Positions 9,635 to 17,817 of a stretch of 64,000 bases of DNA are shown piece by piece; the first letter of the stretch is position 1, and every line of letters begins with the position of its first letter. This DNA is from Ornithinibacter aureus. Its GTDB lineage: Bacteria; Actinomycetota; Actinomycetes; Actinomycetales; Dermatophilaceae. The DNA lies in contig NZ_VMSB01000001.1 of the NCBI RefSeq assembly GCF_009858245.1, positions 682,001 through 746,000 of the forward strand, in the 5' to 3' direction. A model generated the notes under the pieces. The model ran no database searches. It was not told the DNA's origin and was given only the letters and a program-made list of their open reading frames with translations. The position numbers were made by a program, and so were the translations under genes.

Positions 9635-10411
9635 ATGGATGTGACGCAGGCACCACCGGACCGGCGCCGGTCGCGCTGGGACGAGCACCGCCTCGTCCGC
9701 CGCGCCGAGCTCGTCGAGGCAACCCTGCTCGCCATCCGCACCCACGGTGCCGGGGTCGGGATGGACGAGGTCGCCGCCACCGCCCGCACGTCCAAGACCG
9801 TGTTCTACCGGCACTTCACCGACCGCGCCGGCCTCTACACCGCAGTCGCCGAGCGGGTCGACGCCACGATCATCCGCGACCTGACGAGGGCCGCAGCCGA
9901 CCCGGCATCCGACGACCCGGCATCCAAAGGTTCACCGGACGACAACTCGCGCGATGGCGGACGCGCCGTCATCCGAGGGGTCATCGCCGCGTACCTGCAC
10001 CTCGTCGAGGACGACCCGCAGGTCTACCGCTTCATCGTCAACGCGCCGATGGTCCCCGCCGGTGAACGGCCCGAGGGCGACGTCGCCGCGGGCATGACCG
10101 GGCGGATCGCCACGCACGTCGCCGAACTCGTCGCGGGTGGCTTGGCCAGCGGTTCCGGCAGTCCATCAGGTGCGGCAGGATCCGCAGATTCGGCCGATGT
10201 GTCCCTACCTGCCCTCGACGCCCGGGCGTGCCAGCTGTGGGGGGTGGCGCTCGTCGGCATGGTTCGCGCGGTCGCGGACTCGTGGATGGCCGAGGGTGGC
10301 GCCCGGAACGGCCCCAGCAGCGACGACCTCGCCGATCAGCTCACCGCCCTGGTCTGGGACGGCCTGCGCGACGTCGCGGCGAACGCCCGATCCAGCTCAG
10401 GCGGGCCCTGA
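9635..10411 (+). CDS. TetR family transcriptional regulator
   Basis: A 258-residue TetR-type repressor. The N-terminal helix-turn-helix (about residues 25-70) includes GVGMDEVAATARTSKTVFYR and HFTDRAGLY. It is followed by an all-helical ligand domain with a low-complexity insertion (SGSGSPSGAAGSADSAD, about residues 170-190). It is transcribed away from the thiolase operon, the usual place for a regulator of fatty-acid genes that senses an acyl-CoA. The insertion makes it longer than the usual 190-220 residues. Confidence 0.9.
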   Translation: MDVTQAPPDRRRSRWDEHRLVRRAELVEATLLAIRTHGAGVGMDEVAATARTSKTVFYRHFTDRAGLYTAVAERVDATIIRDLTRAAADPASDDPASKGSPDDNSRDGGRAVIRGVIAAYLHLVEDDPQVYRFIVNAPMVPAGERPEGDVAAGMTGRIATHVAELVAGGLASGSGSPSGAAGSADSADVSLPALDARACQLWGVALVGMVRAVADSWMAEGGARNGPSSDDLADQLTALVWDGLRDVAANARSSSGGP

Positions 10412-10934
10412 GGAGCTGGGGGGCAGGTTGGGCGCTCGCCACACGGCGTGCAATGACGTGGCCTCGCGCAGGACGGCGTGGACCCGCCGGCGAGATCGGA
10501 GAGTGCCGGCGATGACCAAGACCCATGACGAAGTCGCGGCCACCGACCGGTCCCGTCCGATGCGGTGGCGCAGACCTCGGTGCTGACGGGCGCGGTGCCG
10601 AGCGTGGTCGCGTTGACCGCGTCCTTCAGGCCTGCGAGCTCTGACGCGGACAACCTGCCGCGTGTGATCGGCTCAGGGCCGGGTCTCGTGCTGACGCCTC
10701 CCCCGAGCTTGGTCCACGACCCATCCGCCAAGATCTGTACCTCGCTGCGGCATGCGCTGCGGCACAGAGTCCGCCCTGGACCACGAGGGCGGCCAAGGGC
10801 GGGGTCGACGGTGCGGGAAGCACTGCCAGTTCAGACCTCCCGGCCGAACCCGACCGGGCCTGGGTCGACGCGTGGCTGCACCGATCCCACCTCGAGTACT
10901 GGAGTTCGTGACCGGGACGCGAACCCTCGGATAC

Positions 10935-10981
10935 TTCGCATGGCAAACAGGGCGTACGCCTGGGAAGGCATGCCATGCGAA
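10935..10981. repeat. nested inverted repeat in gene-free DNA
   Basis: Perfect 11-bp arms TTCGCATGGCA (10935-10945) and TGCCATGCGAA (10971-10981) enclose a second perfect palindrome GGCGTACGCC (10951-10960). It can fold as a long stem with an inner hairpin. No adjacent gene end explains it as a terminator. Confidence 0.6.
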
Positions 10982-11009
10982 CCGGGCGGAAGCCTCATGG
11001 GGAGGGAAA

Positions 11010-11029
11010 GTCGTGGTGGAAGTGGAGGG
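11010..11029. repeat. copy of tRNA-Val(CAC) 3' end region
   Basis: Bases 11010-11029 match 11130-11149 at 19 of 20 positions. The latter spans the 3' end of the tRNA-Val gene and its immediate downstream flank. A partial tRNA 3'-end duplicate at the downstream side is the form left by tRNA-targeting integrases. The two copies are only 120 bp apart and no integrase is present. Confidence 0.4.
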
Positions 11030-11136
11030 GTCCGATTCGGGGCAAGAAGGGCCACGATCCGACACGTATCCGACCGCCGGACGAGCGACACAGCCCCTGA
11101 TCCGCGTTTCCGCAGTTCAGGGGCCGTGCGTCGTGG

Positions 11137-11210
11137 TGGATGTGGAGGGACTCGAACCCCCGGCCTCTCGCGTGTGAAGCGAACGCTCTAACCAACTGAG
11201 CTACACATCC
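11137..11210 (-). tRNA. tRNA-Val (anticodon CAC)
   Basis: Read on the minus strand the gene begins GGATGTGTAGCTCAG and ends in the matching CACATCC plus discriminator A. The D-arm AGCTCAGTTGGTTAGAGC, the T-loop GGTTCGAGTCC and a five-pair anticodon stem are all present. The anticodon loop TTCACAC gives CAC. CCA is not encoded. Confidence 0.95.
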
Positions 11211-11273
11211 GGACGCCGTGAACGGCGTGCCCGAGGATATACGCCCCGTCGCGCCCGGCGGAAATCGGCCCCC

Positions 11274-11717
11274 TCACAAGCCCGGGACGTTGCCCTCCAG
11301 CCAGGTCGCCATCGACGTCGGGACGAACCCGGGGACACCGCTGACCGCCATCAGCGCCCACAGGACGCAACCGACGAACGCCGCCGTCGCCAGACCGACG
11401 AGCCCCTTGACCCACACCGGCTGAGGGCGCAGCCACTGCTCCCACGCCCGCACCTTGGCCTTGACGAAGTCGAGCAACCGCGCAGCCTTCTCGAACTCCG
11501 AGGCCCAGATCGCGATGCCGGCGATGACGATCAACCACCCCGGCCCGGGCAGAGGAACGAGGGCGAGTCCGCCGAGCAGCAGGACGAGCCCGACGACGAA
11601 CACGGCGCTGCGGTAGATCCGGCGCGACGTGGGGTTGGCGCGGATGGCGCGGCGCCAGGCCCAGTCGTCCTCGTCGTTCGCATCACGTAGGACGTGCCCG
11701 CGCTCCTGCGGCGTCAC
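11274..11717 (-). CDS. TIGR02611/PGPGW-type small membrane protein
   Basis: A 147-residue protein with two adjacent hydrophobic helices around SAVFVVGLVLLLGGLALVPL and the motif PGPGWLIVIAGIAIWASEFE, and a third hydrophobic segment near the C-terminus (GLVGLATAAFVGCVLWALMA). The PGPGW motif defines a conserved actinobacterial family of unknown function. The GTG at 11717 overlaps the stop of the aminotransferase-class gene (GTGA), so the two are translationally coupled. Confidence 0.8.
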   Translation of the reverse strand: MTPQERGHVLRDANDEDDWAWRRAIRANPTSRRIYRSAVFVVGLVLLLGGLALVPLPGPGWLIVIAGIAIWASEFEKAARLLDFVKAKVRAWEQWLRPQPVWVKGLVGLATAAFVGCVLWALMAVSGVPGFVPTSMATWLEGNVPGL

Positions 11718-12556
11718 GGATCGATCCCCTTGGCGGCGTGCCGGGCCCACACCTCACGGGCCGCTGTCGTGACGGGCCCCGGCCCCCCGAGCTCGCGACC
11801 GTCGACCGCGGACACCGGGAAGACGTCCTTGATCGACGAGGTGAGGAACACCTCGTCCGCGTGCTCCAGCACGTCGAGGGGCATCGCCTCCTCGACGATC
11901 TCGAGCCCGTCTTCTCGGCACCACTCGAGCACGAGCTCACGGGTGATGCCCGCGAGGCATCCACTGTCCAGTGGCGGGGTGCGCACGGTGCCGTCGAGCA
12001 CGACGAAGACGTTGCTTCCGGTGGCCTCGCACAACTCACCGCGGGTGTTGGCGAAGATCGCCTCGACGGCACCGCGCTCCTTGGCGTAGGCGAGGGCGAT
12101 GACGTTGTCGGCGTACGACGTCGTCTTCAGCCCGGCGGTGGCAGCCCGCTCGTTGCGCACCCACGGCACGGTGACCACCGCCCCCTGCGTCTCCGGGCGG
12201 GCCTGCTCGACGGCGGTGACGATGTGCGTCAACGGCGAGTCATGCCGATCCGAACCCAGTGGTCCCTTGCCGCCGGTCACCGTGAAGCGCAGCCGACCGA
12301 AGTTGATCGGCACCCCGTCGAGGACGGCGCGGATGCCGTCCTGAATCAGTGCGTGGTCGGCCGGGGGCAGCCCGAGGCCGGCCATCGTCCGGTCGAGGCG
12401 CCGCAGGTGGCGCGTGACGGCGAACGGAGCGCCGCGGTCGATCTTGGCGGTCTCGAACGCGCCATCCCCCACCGTGACCCCGTGGTCGACCGCGCTCACC
12501 GCGGGGGTGTCGGCGTCGACGAGTTCCCCGTTGACCCAGATCCTGATGTCAGTCAT
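11714..12556 (-). CDS. pabC: aminodeoxychorismate lyase (class IV aminotransferase fold)
   Basis: A 280-residue PLP enzyme of fold type IV. The N-terminus IRIWVNGELVDADTPAVSA, the VTVGDGAFETAKI segment, the PLP-lysine region AGLKTTSYADNVIALAYAK and the CEATGSNVFVV motif are present. It starts 3 bp after the pabB-like gene, and in that context its likely job is to release pyruvate from 4-amino-4-deoxychorismate to give p-aminobenzoate for folate. A branched-chain or D-amino-acid aminotransferase role cannot be excluded from sequence alone. Confidence 0.82.
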   Translation of the reverse strand: MTDIRIWVNGELVDADTPAVSAVDHGVTVGDGAFETAKIDRGAPFAVTRHLRRLDRTMAGLGLPPADHALIQDGIRAVLDGVPINFGRLRFTVTGGKGPLGSDRHDSPLTHIVTAVEQARPETQGAVVTVPWVRNERAATAGLKTTSYADNVIALAYAKERGAVEAIFANTRGELCEATGSNVFVVLDGTVRTPPLDSGCLAGITRELVLEWCREDGLEIVEEAMPLDVLEHADEVFLTSSIKDVFPVSAVDGRELGGPGPVTTAAREVWARHAAKGIDP

Positions 12557-12559
12557 GCG

Positions 12560-13603
12560 TCACACTTTCGCACGCTCAGGTGCCTCCCCCTCGGCGAGGG
12601 CGACGAGACGCGCCGCCTTGAGTTCGGTCTCGGCCCACTCACCCTGTGCGTCGCTCCCCCAGGTGATGCCGGCACCGGTTCCGAATCGCAGCACTCGTCG
12701 GCCGTCGCCGTCGCGGGCGACCCAGAAGGTGCGGATGCCGACGGCGAGTTCCGCCTCGTCCCGGTCGATGTCGATCCACCCCACGGCGCCGCAGTAGGGG
12801 CCACGGGCGACCGGTTCCAGGTCCGCGATCGCGAGCAGCGCGGTGTGCTTGGGCGCCCCACTCACCGACCCCGGTGGGAAGCTGGCGTCGAGCAGCTCGC
12901 GCCACGTGGTGCGTGGCCGCAACCGACCCGACACGTCCGACACCAGGTGCACGAGACCGGGGTGCTCCTCGACCCGGCACAGGTGGTCGACGGAGACGGT
13001 GCCCGGCCGGCTGACGTGGCCCACGTCGTGGCGCACGAGGTCGACGATCATGACGTTCTCGGCGTAGTCCTTCGGCAGCAGCAGCTCAGCGGTCGTCGCG
13101 GTGCCCTTGATGGGCCGCGACGTCACCAGGTCGCCCGCTCGCAGCAGGTAGGCCTCCGGAGAGGCACAGGCGAGCTCGAGACCCGCCTCGGGCAGGTTGA
13201 TCGTCGCCGAGTACGGCGCGGGATTTCCCGCGGCGAGGCGGTCGCCGAGCACCGCGATGTCGGCCCCCTCGGCGAGGTCGTGCTCGAGCACCCGGCAGAG
13301 GTTGACCTGGTAGACCGTCCCGGCCGCGATGCGCCGCCGGATCTCCGAGACGCCCTCGACGTACGCCGTCCGATCCAGACTCGTGCGCCACGGGCCCGAC
13401 AGCGCCGGCCACGCCCCGGCATCCGAGCGCTCTTCGCCGCGTGGTGCTGGCTCGGTGCGGTCGACGTCGTCCATCCGCACGGCGGTGAGACCACCCTCGA
13501 AGGTGATCACCACCACCCAGAAGCCACTCGTGAGGTCGTCGATGTCGTGGCTGACGGCGCTGGGACCGCGGGCCACGAGCGACGTGAACCTCGCCTCCGA
13601 CAC
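12560..13603 (-). CDS. pabB: aminodeoxychorismate synthase component I-like, chorismate-binding domain only
   Basis: A 347-residue chorismate-binding enzyme of the TrpE/PabB/menF superfamily. Typical blocks are GTVYQVNLCRV, SRPIKGT, ENVMIVDLVRHDVGHV and PPGSVSGAPK. It lacks a glutamine amidotransferase domain and most of the usual N-terminal lobe, so it is shorter than the common about 450 residues. An amidotransferase partner would have to be elsewhere. It is followed directly by pabC. Pathway: chorismate to aminodeoxychorismate, cytoplasm. Confidence 0.85.
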   Translation of the reverse strand: MSEARFTSLVARGPSAVSHDIDDLTSGFWVVVITFEGGLTAVRMDDVDRTEPAPRGEERSDAGAWPALSGPWRTSLDRTAYVEGVSEIRRRIAAGTVYQVNLCRVLEHDLAEGADIAVLGDRLAAGNPAPYSATINLPEAGLELACASPEAYLLRAGDLVTSRPIKGTATTAELLLPKDYAENVMIVDLVRHDVGHVSRPGTVSVDHLCRVEEHPGLVHLVSDVSGRLRPRTTWRELLDASFPPGSVSGAPKHTALLAIADLEPVARGPYCGAVGWIDIDRDEAELAVGIRTFWVARDGDGRRVLRFGTGAGITWGSDAQGEWAETELKAARLVALAEGEAPERAKV

Positions 13604-13632
13604 GCCCGCATCGTATGCCGTGAGCCGTCACC

Positions 13633-14283
13633 TCACCCGGTGCTCACGTCCAGATCGGCCCTCCCGAGAGTGGCGCGAATGACGGCAGCGTTGGGTTCAT
13701 CGACGCTCGCCACCCAGGCCACCGCCTCGGCAGGCGTCCTGCCGTACCGCACGTGGCGGGCGATGAGCCGCTCGGTGCGCGTGGCCGCATCGACCCGCAC
13801 GGCCCACACCTCGTCGAGCAGCTCCCCCACCTGCGCCCAGGGTTCCTCGTCGACGAGCAGGTAGTTGCCTTCGGTGACGACGACCTCGGTGCCCGGTGGC
13901 ACGGGGATCGCTCCCGCGATGGACTCCTCCACCGACCGGTCGTACATCGGCGCCCACACCGTGTCCGGGCCCTCCGCACGAATCCTCGCCAACAGGGCTG
14001 CGAAGCCCGCGGCGTCGAAGGTCTCGGGGGCACCCTTGCGCTCCGCCACACCGAGGGAGGCGAGCGCGACGTTCGCGAGGTGGAAGCCGTCCATCGGCAG
14101 GAGCACCGTGGGACACCCGTGCTCGGTGAGTGTGGTGACGACGGATGCCGCGAGCGTGGACTTGCCTGCGCCCGGCTCCCCCGCGATGCCGATGATGACC
14201 ACCCGGCCACCCTTGACGGTGCGCAACGCGAGAACCCGGTCGACCAGGTGCAGGTGATCGACGGGATCGGTGTGCTCGGTCAT
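13633..14283 (-). CDS. uridine kinase-like P-loop nucleoside/pantothenate kinase family protein
   Basis: A 216-residue P-loop kinase with Walker A GEPGAGKST and the following MDGFHL, ETFDAAGF and MYDRSVEESI blocks of the uridine kinase/pantothenate kinase superfamily, and TEGNYLLVDEEPW near residue 145. The ATG at 14283 (MTEHTDPV) has GGAGG at 7-nt spacing; a TTG two codons upstream is less likely. The actual substrate (nucleoside, pantothenate or sugar) is not determined by these motifs. Confidence 0.78.
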   Translation of the reverse strand: MTEHTDPVDHLHLVDRVLALRTVKGGRVVIIGIAGEPGAGKSTLAASVVTTLTEHGCPTVLLPMDGFHLANVALASLGVAERKGAPETFDAAGFAALLARIRAEGPDTVWAPMYDRSVEESIAGAIPVPPGTEVVVTEGNYLLVDEEPWAQVGELLDEVWAVRVDAATRTERLIARHVRYGRTPAEAVAWVASVDEPNAAVIRATLGRADLDVSTG

Positions 14284-14335
14284 CGGCAAGCCTCCAACGT
14301 CAGCGGTGACGGCCGACGTTAGCCCAGTGAACCCC

Positions 14336-14848
14336 TCAGACGGGCGTCGGCACCGACGCCGCGACGGCGGCTCCCCAGACCCGGGCGTGCTCGAGTTCGC
14401 CGTCGGCGAGGGGCCCCTGGACGTCGAGCACGTAGAAGCTCTGCGGGGCGATCGCCTGCGAGAACCCGTGCCGGCGCCCGGCGCGGGCCGCGCTGTGGGC
14501 CGCCGACCCGGGCAGGCGGCGCACCCTGGTCACCCTGGTGTCGAAGGCCGCGAACCACCGGCCGTGCTCGTCCGGCAGGCTCGCGAGCCACTCGCGCAGC
14601 CCGGTCGCCACCGAGCCCTGCGACGCCCCTTGGACCCGGGCATCGCGCCTCGTCGCCTCCCTGCTCATGGAGAACGCGTGGGTGGGGCCACCGGCAATGA
14701 CGAGGTCGACTCCCTGAAGGTCAACGGGCGCCGCGGTCACCTCGACGAGATTGACGGACATGACCTCGGCGACACCGTCCGCGACCGCTCGCGCGACCTT
14801 CCCGGAGTTGCCGAACATCGATTCGTAGACCACCAGTGCCCGTGCCAT
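14336..14848 (-). CDS. flavodoxin family protein
   Basis: A 170-residue protein starting MARALVVYESMFGNSGKVAR, the FMN phosphate-binding loop of flavodoxins. It is followed by the second flavin contact GGPTHAFSMSR and a Trp/Phe-containing WFAAFDTR region. It is a likely FMN-binding electron carrier or NAD(P)H-dependent redox protein. It stands alone, and no reductase partner is adjacent. Confidence 0.8.
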   Translation of the reverse strand: MARALVVYESMFGNSGKVARAVADGVAEVMSVNLVEVTAAPVDLQGVDLVIAGGPTHAFSMSREATRRDARVQGASQGSVATGLREWLASLPDEHGRWFAAFDTRVTRVRRLPGSAAHSAARAGRRHGFSQAIAPQSFYVLDVQGPLADGELEHARVWGAAVAASVPTPV

Positions 14849-15023
14849 CGTGCGTGCCTTCCCGGCCCGGGCGTGGAGCCCGAAGGGCCACCTCCACGCT
14901 ACGCCGCAGGTGGCGAGCCGAACGCTCGCACGGCTGTCTCGTCGGTCACGGTCGACGCCCCCTGTGACACCCGATGTCTGCCGTCGCAGTCAGGTGAACG
15001 CCCCGAAAACCACCCCGAACGCC

Positions 15024-15055
15024 ACGAAGCCCGCCAGGGATCTGGCGGGCTTCGT
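15024..15055 (-). terminator. hairpin terminator of the tRNA cluster
   Basis: Perfect 14-bp arms ACGAAGCCCGCCAG and CTGGCGGGCTTCGT with a 4-nt loop GGAT lie seven bases past the 3' end of tRNA-Val(GAC). On the minus strand a short T-containing stretch follows, with no long T-run, as is common in actinomycetes. Confidence 0.8.
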
Positions 15056-15061
15056 CGAGGG

Positions 15062-15135
15062 TGGACGCGAGAGGACTCGAACCTCCGACCCCCACCGTGT
15101 CAAGGTGGTGCGCTAACCATCTGCGCTACGCGTCC
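15062..15135 (-). tRNA. tRNA-Val (anticodon GAC)
   Basis: On the minus strand it begins GGACGCGTAGCGCAG and ends CGCGTCC plus A. The anticodon stem CCACC/GGTGG encloses the loop TTGACAC, giving GAC. It is the last tRNA of a Gly-Cys-Val cluster. CCA is not encoded. Confidence 0.95.
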
Positions 15136-15201
15136 GTGGGTCGTGCGGTGATGCTGTTGTGGATGCTGCCGTGCTGGGTGGTGCTGATCGGGTACTTCTC
15201 G

Positions 15202-15272
15202 AGGTGGAGACGGGATTTGAACCCGTGTACGCGGCTTTGCAGGCCGCTGCCTCGCCTCTCGGCCACTCCACC
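15202..15272 (-). tRNA. tRNA-Cys (anticodon GCA)
   Basis: A 71-nt cloverleaf on the minus strand: GGTGGAGTGGCCGAGAGG at the 5' side, acceptor partner CTCCACC, anticodon loop CTGCAAA giving GCA and T-loop GGTTCAAATCC. Middle gene of the cluster. Confidence 0.95.
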
Positions 15273-15295
15273 ATGTTCGGGGCGGCTAACCCTCG

Positions 15296-15368
15296 AGCGG
15301 ATGACCGGGTTCGAACCGGCGACCTCAACCTTGGCAAGGTTGCGCTCTACCAACTGAGCTACATCCGC
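15296..15368 (-). tRNA. tRNA-Gly (anticodon GCC)
   Basis: On the minus strand it begins GCGGATGTAGCTCAGTTGG. The anticodon stem CAACC/GGTTG encloses TTGCCAA, giving GCC, and the T-loop is GGTTCGAACCC. It is the first gene of the Gly-Cys-Val cluster. Confidence 0.95.
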
Positions 15369-15532
15369 GCGCGTCCGTGCGGCTCTTGCGAACCGCGCTT
15401 GGCGTGCTCGCAGACATTATCCGACAGTCGATGGGATCGCCAAACCGGGTCCCCGTGGCCACTCCCCGGCCCGCTTCCCGACCGGGCCGAGGCCACTCCC
15501 CGACGGCTTCCCCACCGCGTGCGGGCCAGCGC

Positions 15533-16684
15533 TCAACCCTGCGAGTCGCCCCGGCGACCGGCACCGACTGCCTCCGCCGCGGCATCCGCGCCGTCACCGC
15601 GCGAGGCCCGCGAGATCGGCGTCATCGGGCCTCGAGCGGCCTCCCGCAGCCCCGACAGGCCGAGGTCGTCCTCGTCGAGCGCGAGCCCGGGGCCGTAGCC
15701 GTCGAAGGGGTCGTCCCAGCCCGAGGTGGTGCGTGGCGCCGAGCGGCGGCGCCAGTGGCCACCCACCCAGGCGCCGAAGCGCTCGTGCAGGCTGCGGTTC
15801 TCCTCCACCGGCCACAGCTCACGGATGGCGGCATTCGCGGCGGCACCGATGAGCACGGCGATGGCCAGGGCGTAGAGCCAGATGAGCAGCACGATCGGAG
15901 CCGAGAGCGGCCCGTAGATGGACGTACCCCCGAGGGATGCGGCGATGGTCCCGCGCACGACGAAGGAGGCGAGGATCCAGATCAGCAGGGTGACGACGGC
16001 CCCGGGAGCGTCACGAAGCCACGGCGAACGTCGCGGCGTCGACACGTGGTACAGGCTGGTCAACCCCCCGACGACGAGGAGCGTGACGAGCGGCCAGTAG
16101 AGCATCGTGAGGGCATCCCACGGGTCGGGCAGTATCTCGCCGAGCAGGGTGGGGCCGAGCAGCACGAGGGGGATCGTCACGATGCCGAGGACCAGCGCCA
16201 GCAGGTACAGCGAGAACGACAGCGCCCTCGTCTGGACGATGCCGCGCACCCCCGACTGGCCGTACATGATCGAGATCGTGTCGACGAAGACGTTGAGGGC
16301 ACGGGACCCCGACCACAGCGACAGCACGAAACCCAGGGAGATGAGGTCGAAGCGCCCGTCGGTGAAGACGTCGTTGATCGTCGGACCGAGCGTGGAGTTG
16401 ATGATGTCCTCGGTGAGGAAGCGCGACGCGTAGTCGTTGATCGCGTCCCGAACCTGCTCCACGGCCACCGGCCCGAGGGCGGTTCCGAGGTAGCCGAGGC
16501 CGCCGAACAGCCCCAGGACGAGCGGGGGCAGGCTGAGCAGGGCGAAGAAACCCGCCTCGGACGCCAGGCCGGTCACGCGGTAGCGCAGGCAGATGCGCGT
16601 GGTCACGACGACGAGCCGGGCCAGGGGCAGCAGGCCCGGGACCTGTGCGAGCAGGCGGCGCAGGCGCCGTTTCGCATCGGTCAT
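15533..16684 (-). CDS. YihY/BrkB-family membrane protein
   Basis: A 383-residue integral membrane protein with about six hydrophobic helices (from ASEAGFFALLSLPPLVLGLF to PIVLLIWLYALAIAVLIGAA). The family signature lies near residues 255-300, with IYGPLSAPIVLLIWLY. The C-terminal about 60 residues are acidic and hydrophilic, followed by a Gly/Ala-rich end. The ATG at 16684 (MTDAKRRLRRLL) fits the usual short basic N-terminus; the frame is open further upstream but not plausible. The family has no settled biochemical function. Confidence 0.88.
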   Translation of the reverse strand: MTDAKRRLRRLLAQVPGLLPLARLVVVTTRICLRYRVTGLASEAGFFALLSLPPLVLGLFGGLGYLGTALGPVAVEQVRDAINDYASRFLTEDIINSTLGPTINDVFTDGRFDLISLGFVLSLWSGSRALNVFVDTISIMYGQSGVRGIVQTRALSFSLYLLALVLGIVTIPLVLLGPTLLGEILPDPWDALTMLYWPLVTLLVVGGLTSLYHVSTPRRSPWLRDAPGAVVTLLIWILASFVVRGTIAASLGGTSIYGPLSAPIVLLIWLYALAIAVLIGAAANAAIRELWPVEENRSLHERFGAWVGGHWRRRSAPRTTSGWDDPFDGYGPGLALDEDDLGLSGLREAARGPMTPISRASRGDGADAAAEAVGAGRRGDSQG

Positions 16685-16772
16685 GGGGCAACGGTAACCG
16701 CCGGGCCCGCGAGAACCGCGGACATCAGGGCTGCACCACGGGTTGCTCCGAGGCCTCTGACCAGGTTCGCCC

Positions 16773-17735
16773 TCAGGGCGAGAGCGCCAGGCGGGCCTTC
16801 TCCGCCTCGACGTCGAAGTCGGCCGCAGGCCACTGGGGGTCAATCGCCTCGAGGTGTTCCAGGAGCAGATTCGTCACGGCGAGGCGGGCGTACCACTTGT
16901 TGTCCGCCGGCACGACGAACCACGGCGCGGCGGCCGTGGAGCACTTCTCGAGGGCTGCCTGGTAGGCCTGCATGTAGTCCGCCCAGTGCATGCGTTCGTC
17001 GATGTCGCCGGGGTTGTACTTCCAGTGCTTGTCCTCGCGGGCGAGTCGTTCGGTGAGGCGGGCCTTCTGCTCGTCGCTGGAGATGTGCAGCATGACCTTG
17101 ATGATCGTGGTCCCCGCCTCGACGACTCCCGCCTCGAAGGCGTTGATCTGCGCGTAGCGGCGCGACCACGTGGACCGTGGCACCAGGTCGTGGACCCGCA
17201 CGATGAGCACGTCCTCGTAGTGGCTGCGGTCGAAGACGCCGATGTCGCCCGGTGACGGCAGCGCCCGCCGGATCCGCCAGAGGAACGGGTGTCGCTTCTC
17301 CTCGGCGGTCGGTGCCTTGAACGAGGTGATCTCCACCCCTTGCGGGTCGACGGCACCCACGACGTGACGCATGATGCCACCCTTGCCGGAGGTGTCCATG
17401 CCCTGGATGACGAGCAGCACCGAGCGCTGCCCTCCCCCCTTGGATTCGGCGTAGAGCCGCTCCTGGAGGTCACTGGTGCGCGCCTGGAGCTCGGCCATGA
17501 CGGCCTCACCGGCCGCCTTGTCGCCGGTGAACCCCGGCGTCGAGGCCGGGTCGAGGTCGGCGAGGTCGAAGCCGGGCCCCACCCGCAGGACGTGCGACCA
17601 CGCCTCCGCGTGCACCGCCTCGTCCTGGCGGGCCTTGGCCGCCTTCTGGCGCTTCTTCTCGGCCTTCTTCGCGGCCTTGCCGGTCAGCTCGGCCTTCTCG
17701 ACGGACTTCTTGCTCTTCTTCGCACCCTTGCCCAT
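16773..17735 (-). CDS. polyphosphate kinase 2 family protein
   Basis: A 320-residue PPK2-family nucleotide phosphotransferase that moves phosphate between polyphosphate and nucleotides. It shows Walker A-like VIQGMDTSGKGG, GVEITSFKAPT, the FDRSHYEDVLIVRV Walker B region and the lid DEQKARLTERLA. The C-terminal WFVVPADNKWYARLAV block is conserved in the family. A lysine-rich N-terminal extension (KKSKKS to KKAEKKRQK) precedes the fold. The start ATG at 17735 was chosen at MGKGAKKSKK. Class (AMP, ADP or GDP use) is not resolved here. Confidence 0.88.
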   Translation of the reverse strand: MGKGAKKSKKSVEKAELTGKAAKKAEKKRQKAAKARQDEAVHAEAWSHVLRVGPGFDLADLDPASTPGFTGDKAAGEAVMAELQARTSDLQERLYAESKGGGQRSVLLVIQGMDTSGKGGIMRHVVGAVDPQGVEITSFKAPTAEEKRHPFLWRIRRALPSPGDIGVFDRSHYEDVLIVRVHDLVPRSTWSRRYAQINAFEAGVVEAGTTIIKVMLHISSDEQKARLTERLAREDKHWKYNPGDIDERMHWADYMQAYQAALEKCSTAAAPWFVVPADNKWYARLAVTNLLLEHLEAIDPQWPAADFDVEAEKARLALSP

Positions 17736-17817
17736 CGCCGCATCCTTGCAGACCCGATGCCTCGATGGCCCGGAATCTTCGAGGTCCGCGAGCCTGGTTC
17801 CCTGCGACACTCACGGC

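Larger units (their letters stand above)
10412..11129. other. gene-free stretch with a possible decayed coding remnant
   Basis: About 720 bp between the TetR gene and tRNA-Val with no convincing intact gene. The minus strand at about 10560-10730 reads VQILADGSWTKLGGG then RGRLSASELAGLKDAVNA and EVCATASDG. It looks like the middle of a small conserved actinobacterial protein, but it has no coherent start and the downstream part changes character, so I treat it as a remnant at most. The stretch also contains a nested palindrome (10935-10981) and a copy of the 3' end of the neighbouring tRNA (11010-11029). Confidence 0.4.

Noticed and set aside
10336-10731. Minus-strand small protein with a LADGSWTKLGGG segment
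   Set aside because: No start, no ribosome site and the C-terminal part overlaps the TetR gene; kept only as a possible remnant in the gene-free entry.
11010-11070. Second, truncated tRNA gene
   Set aside because: Only the about 20 bases around the 3' end match; no anticodon arm or acceptor partner is present.
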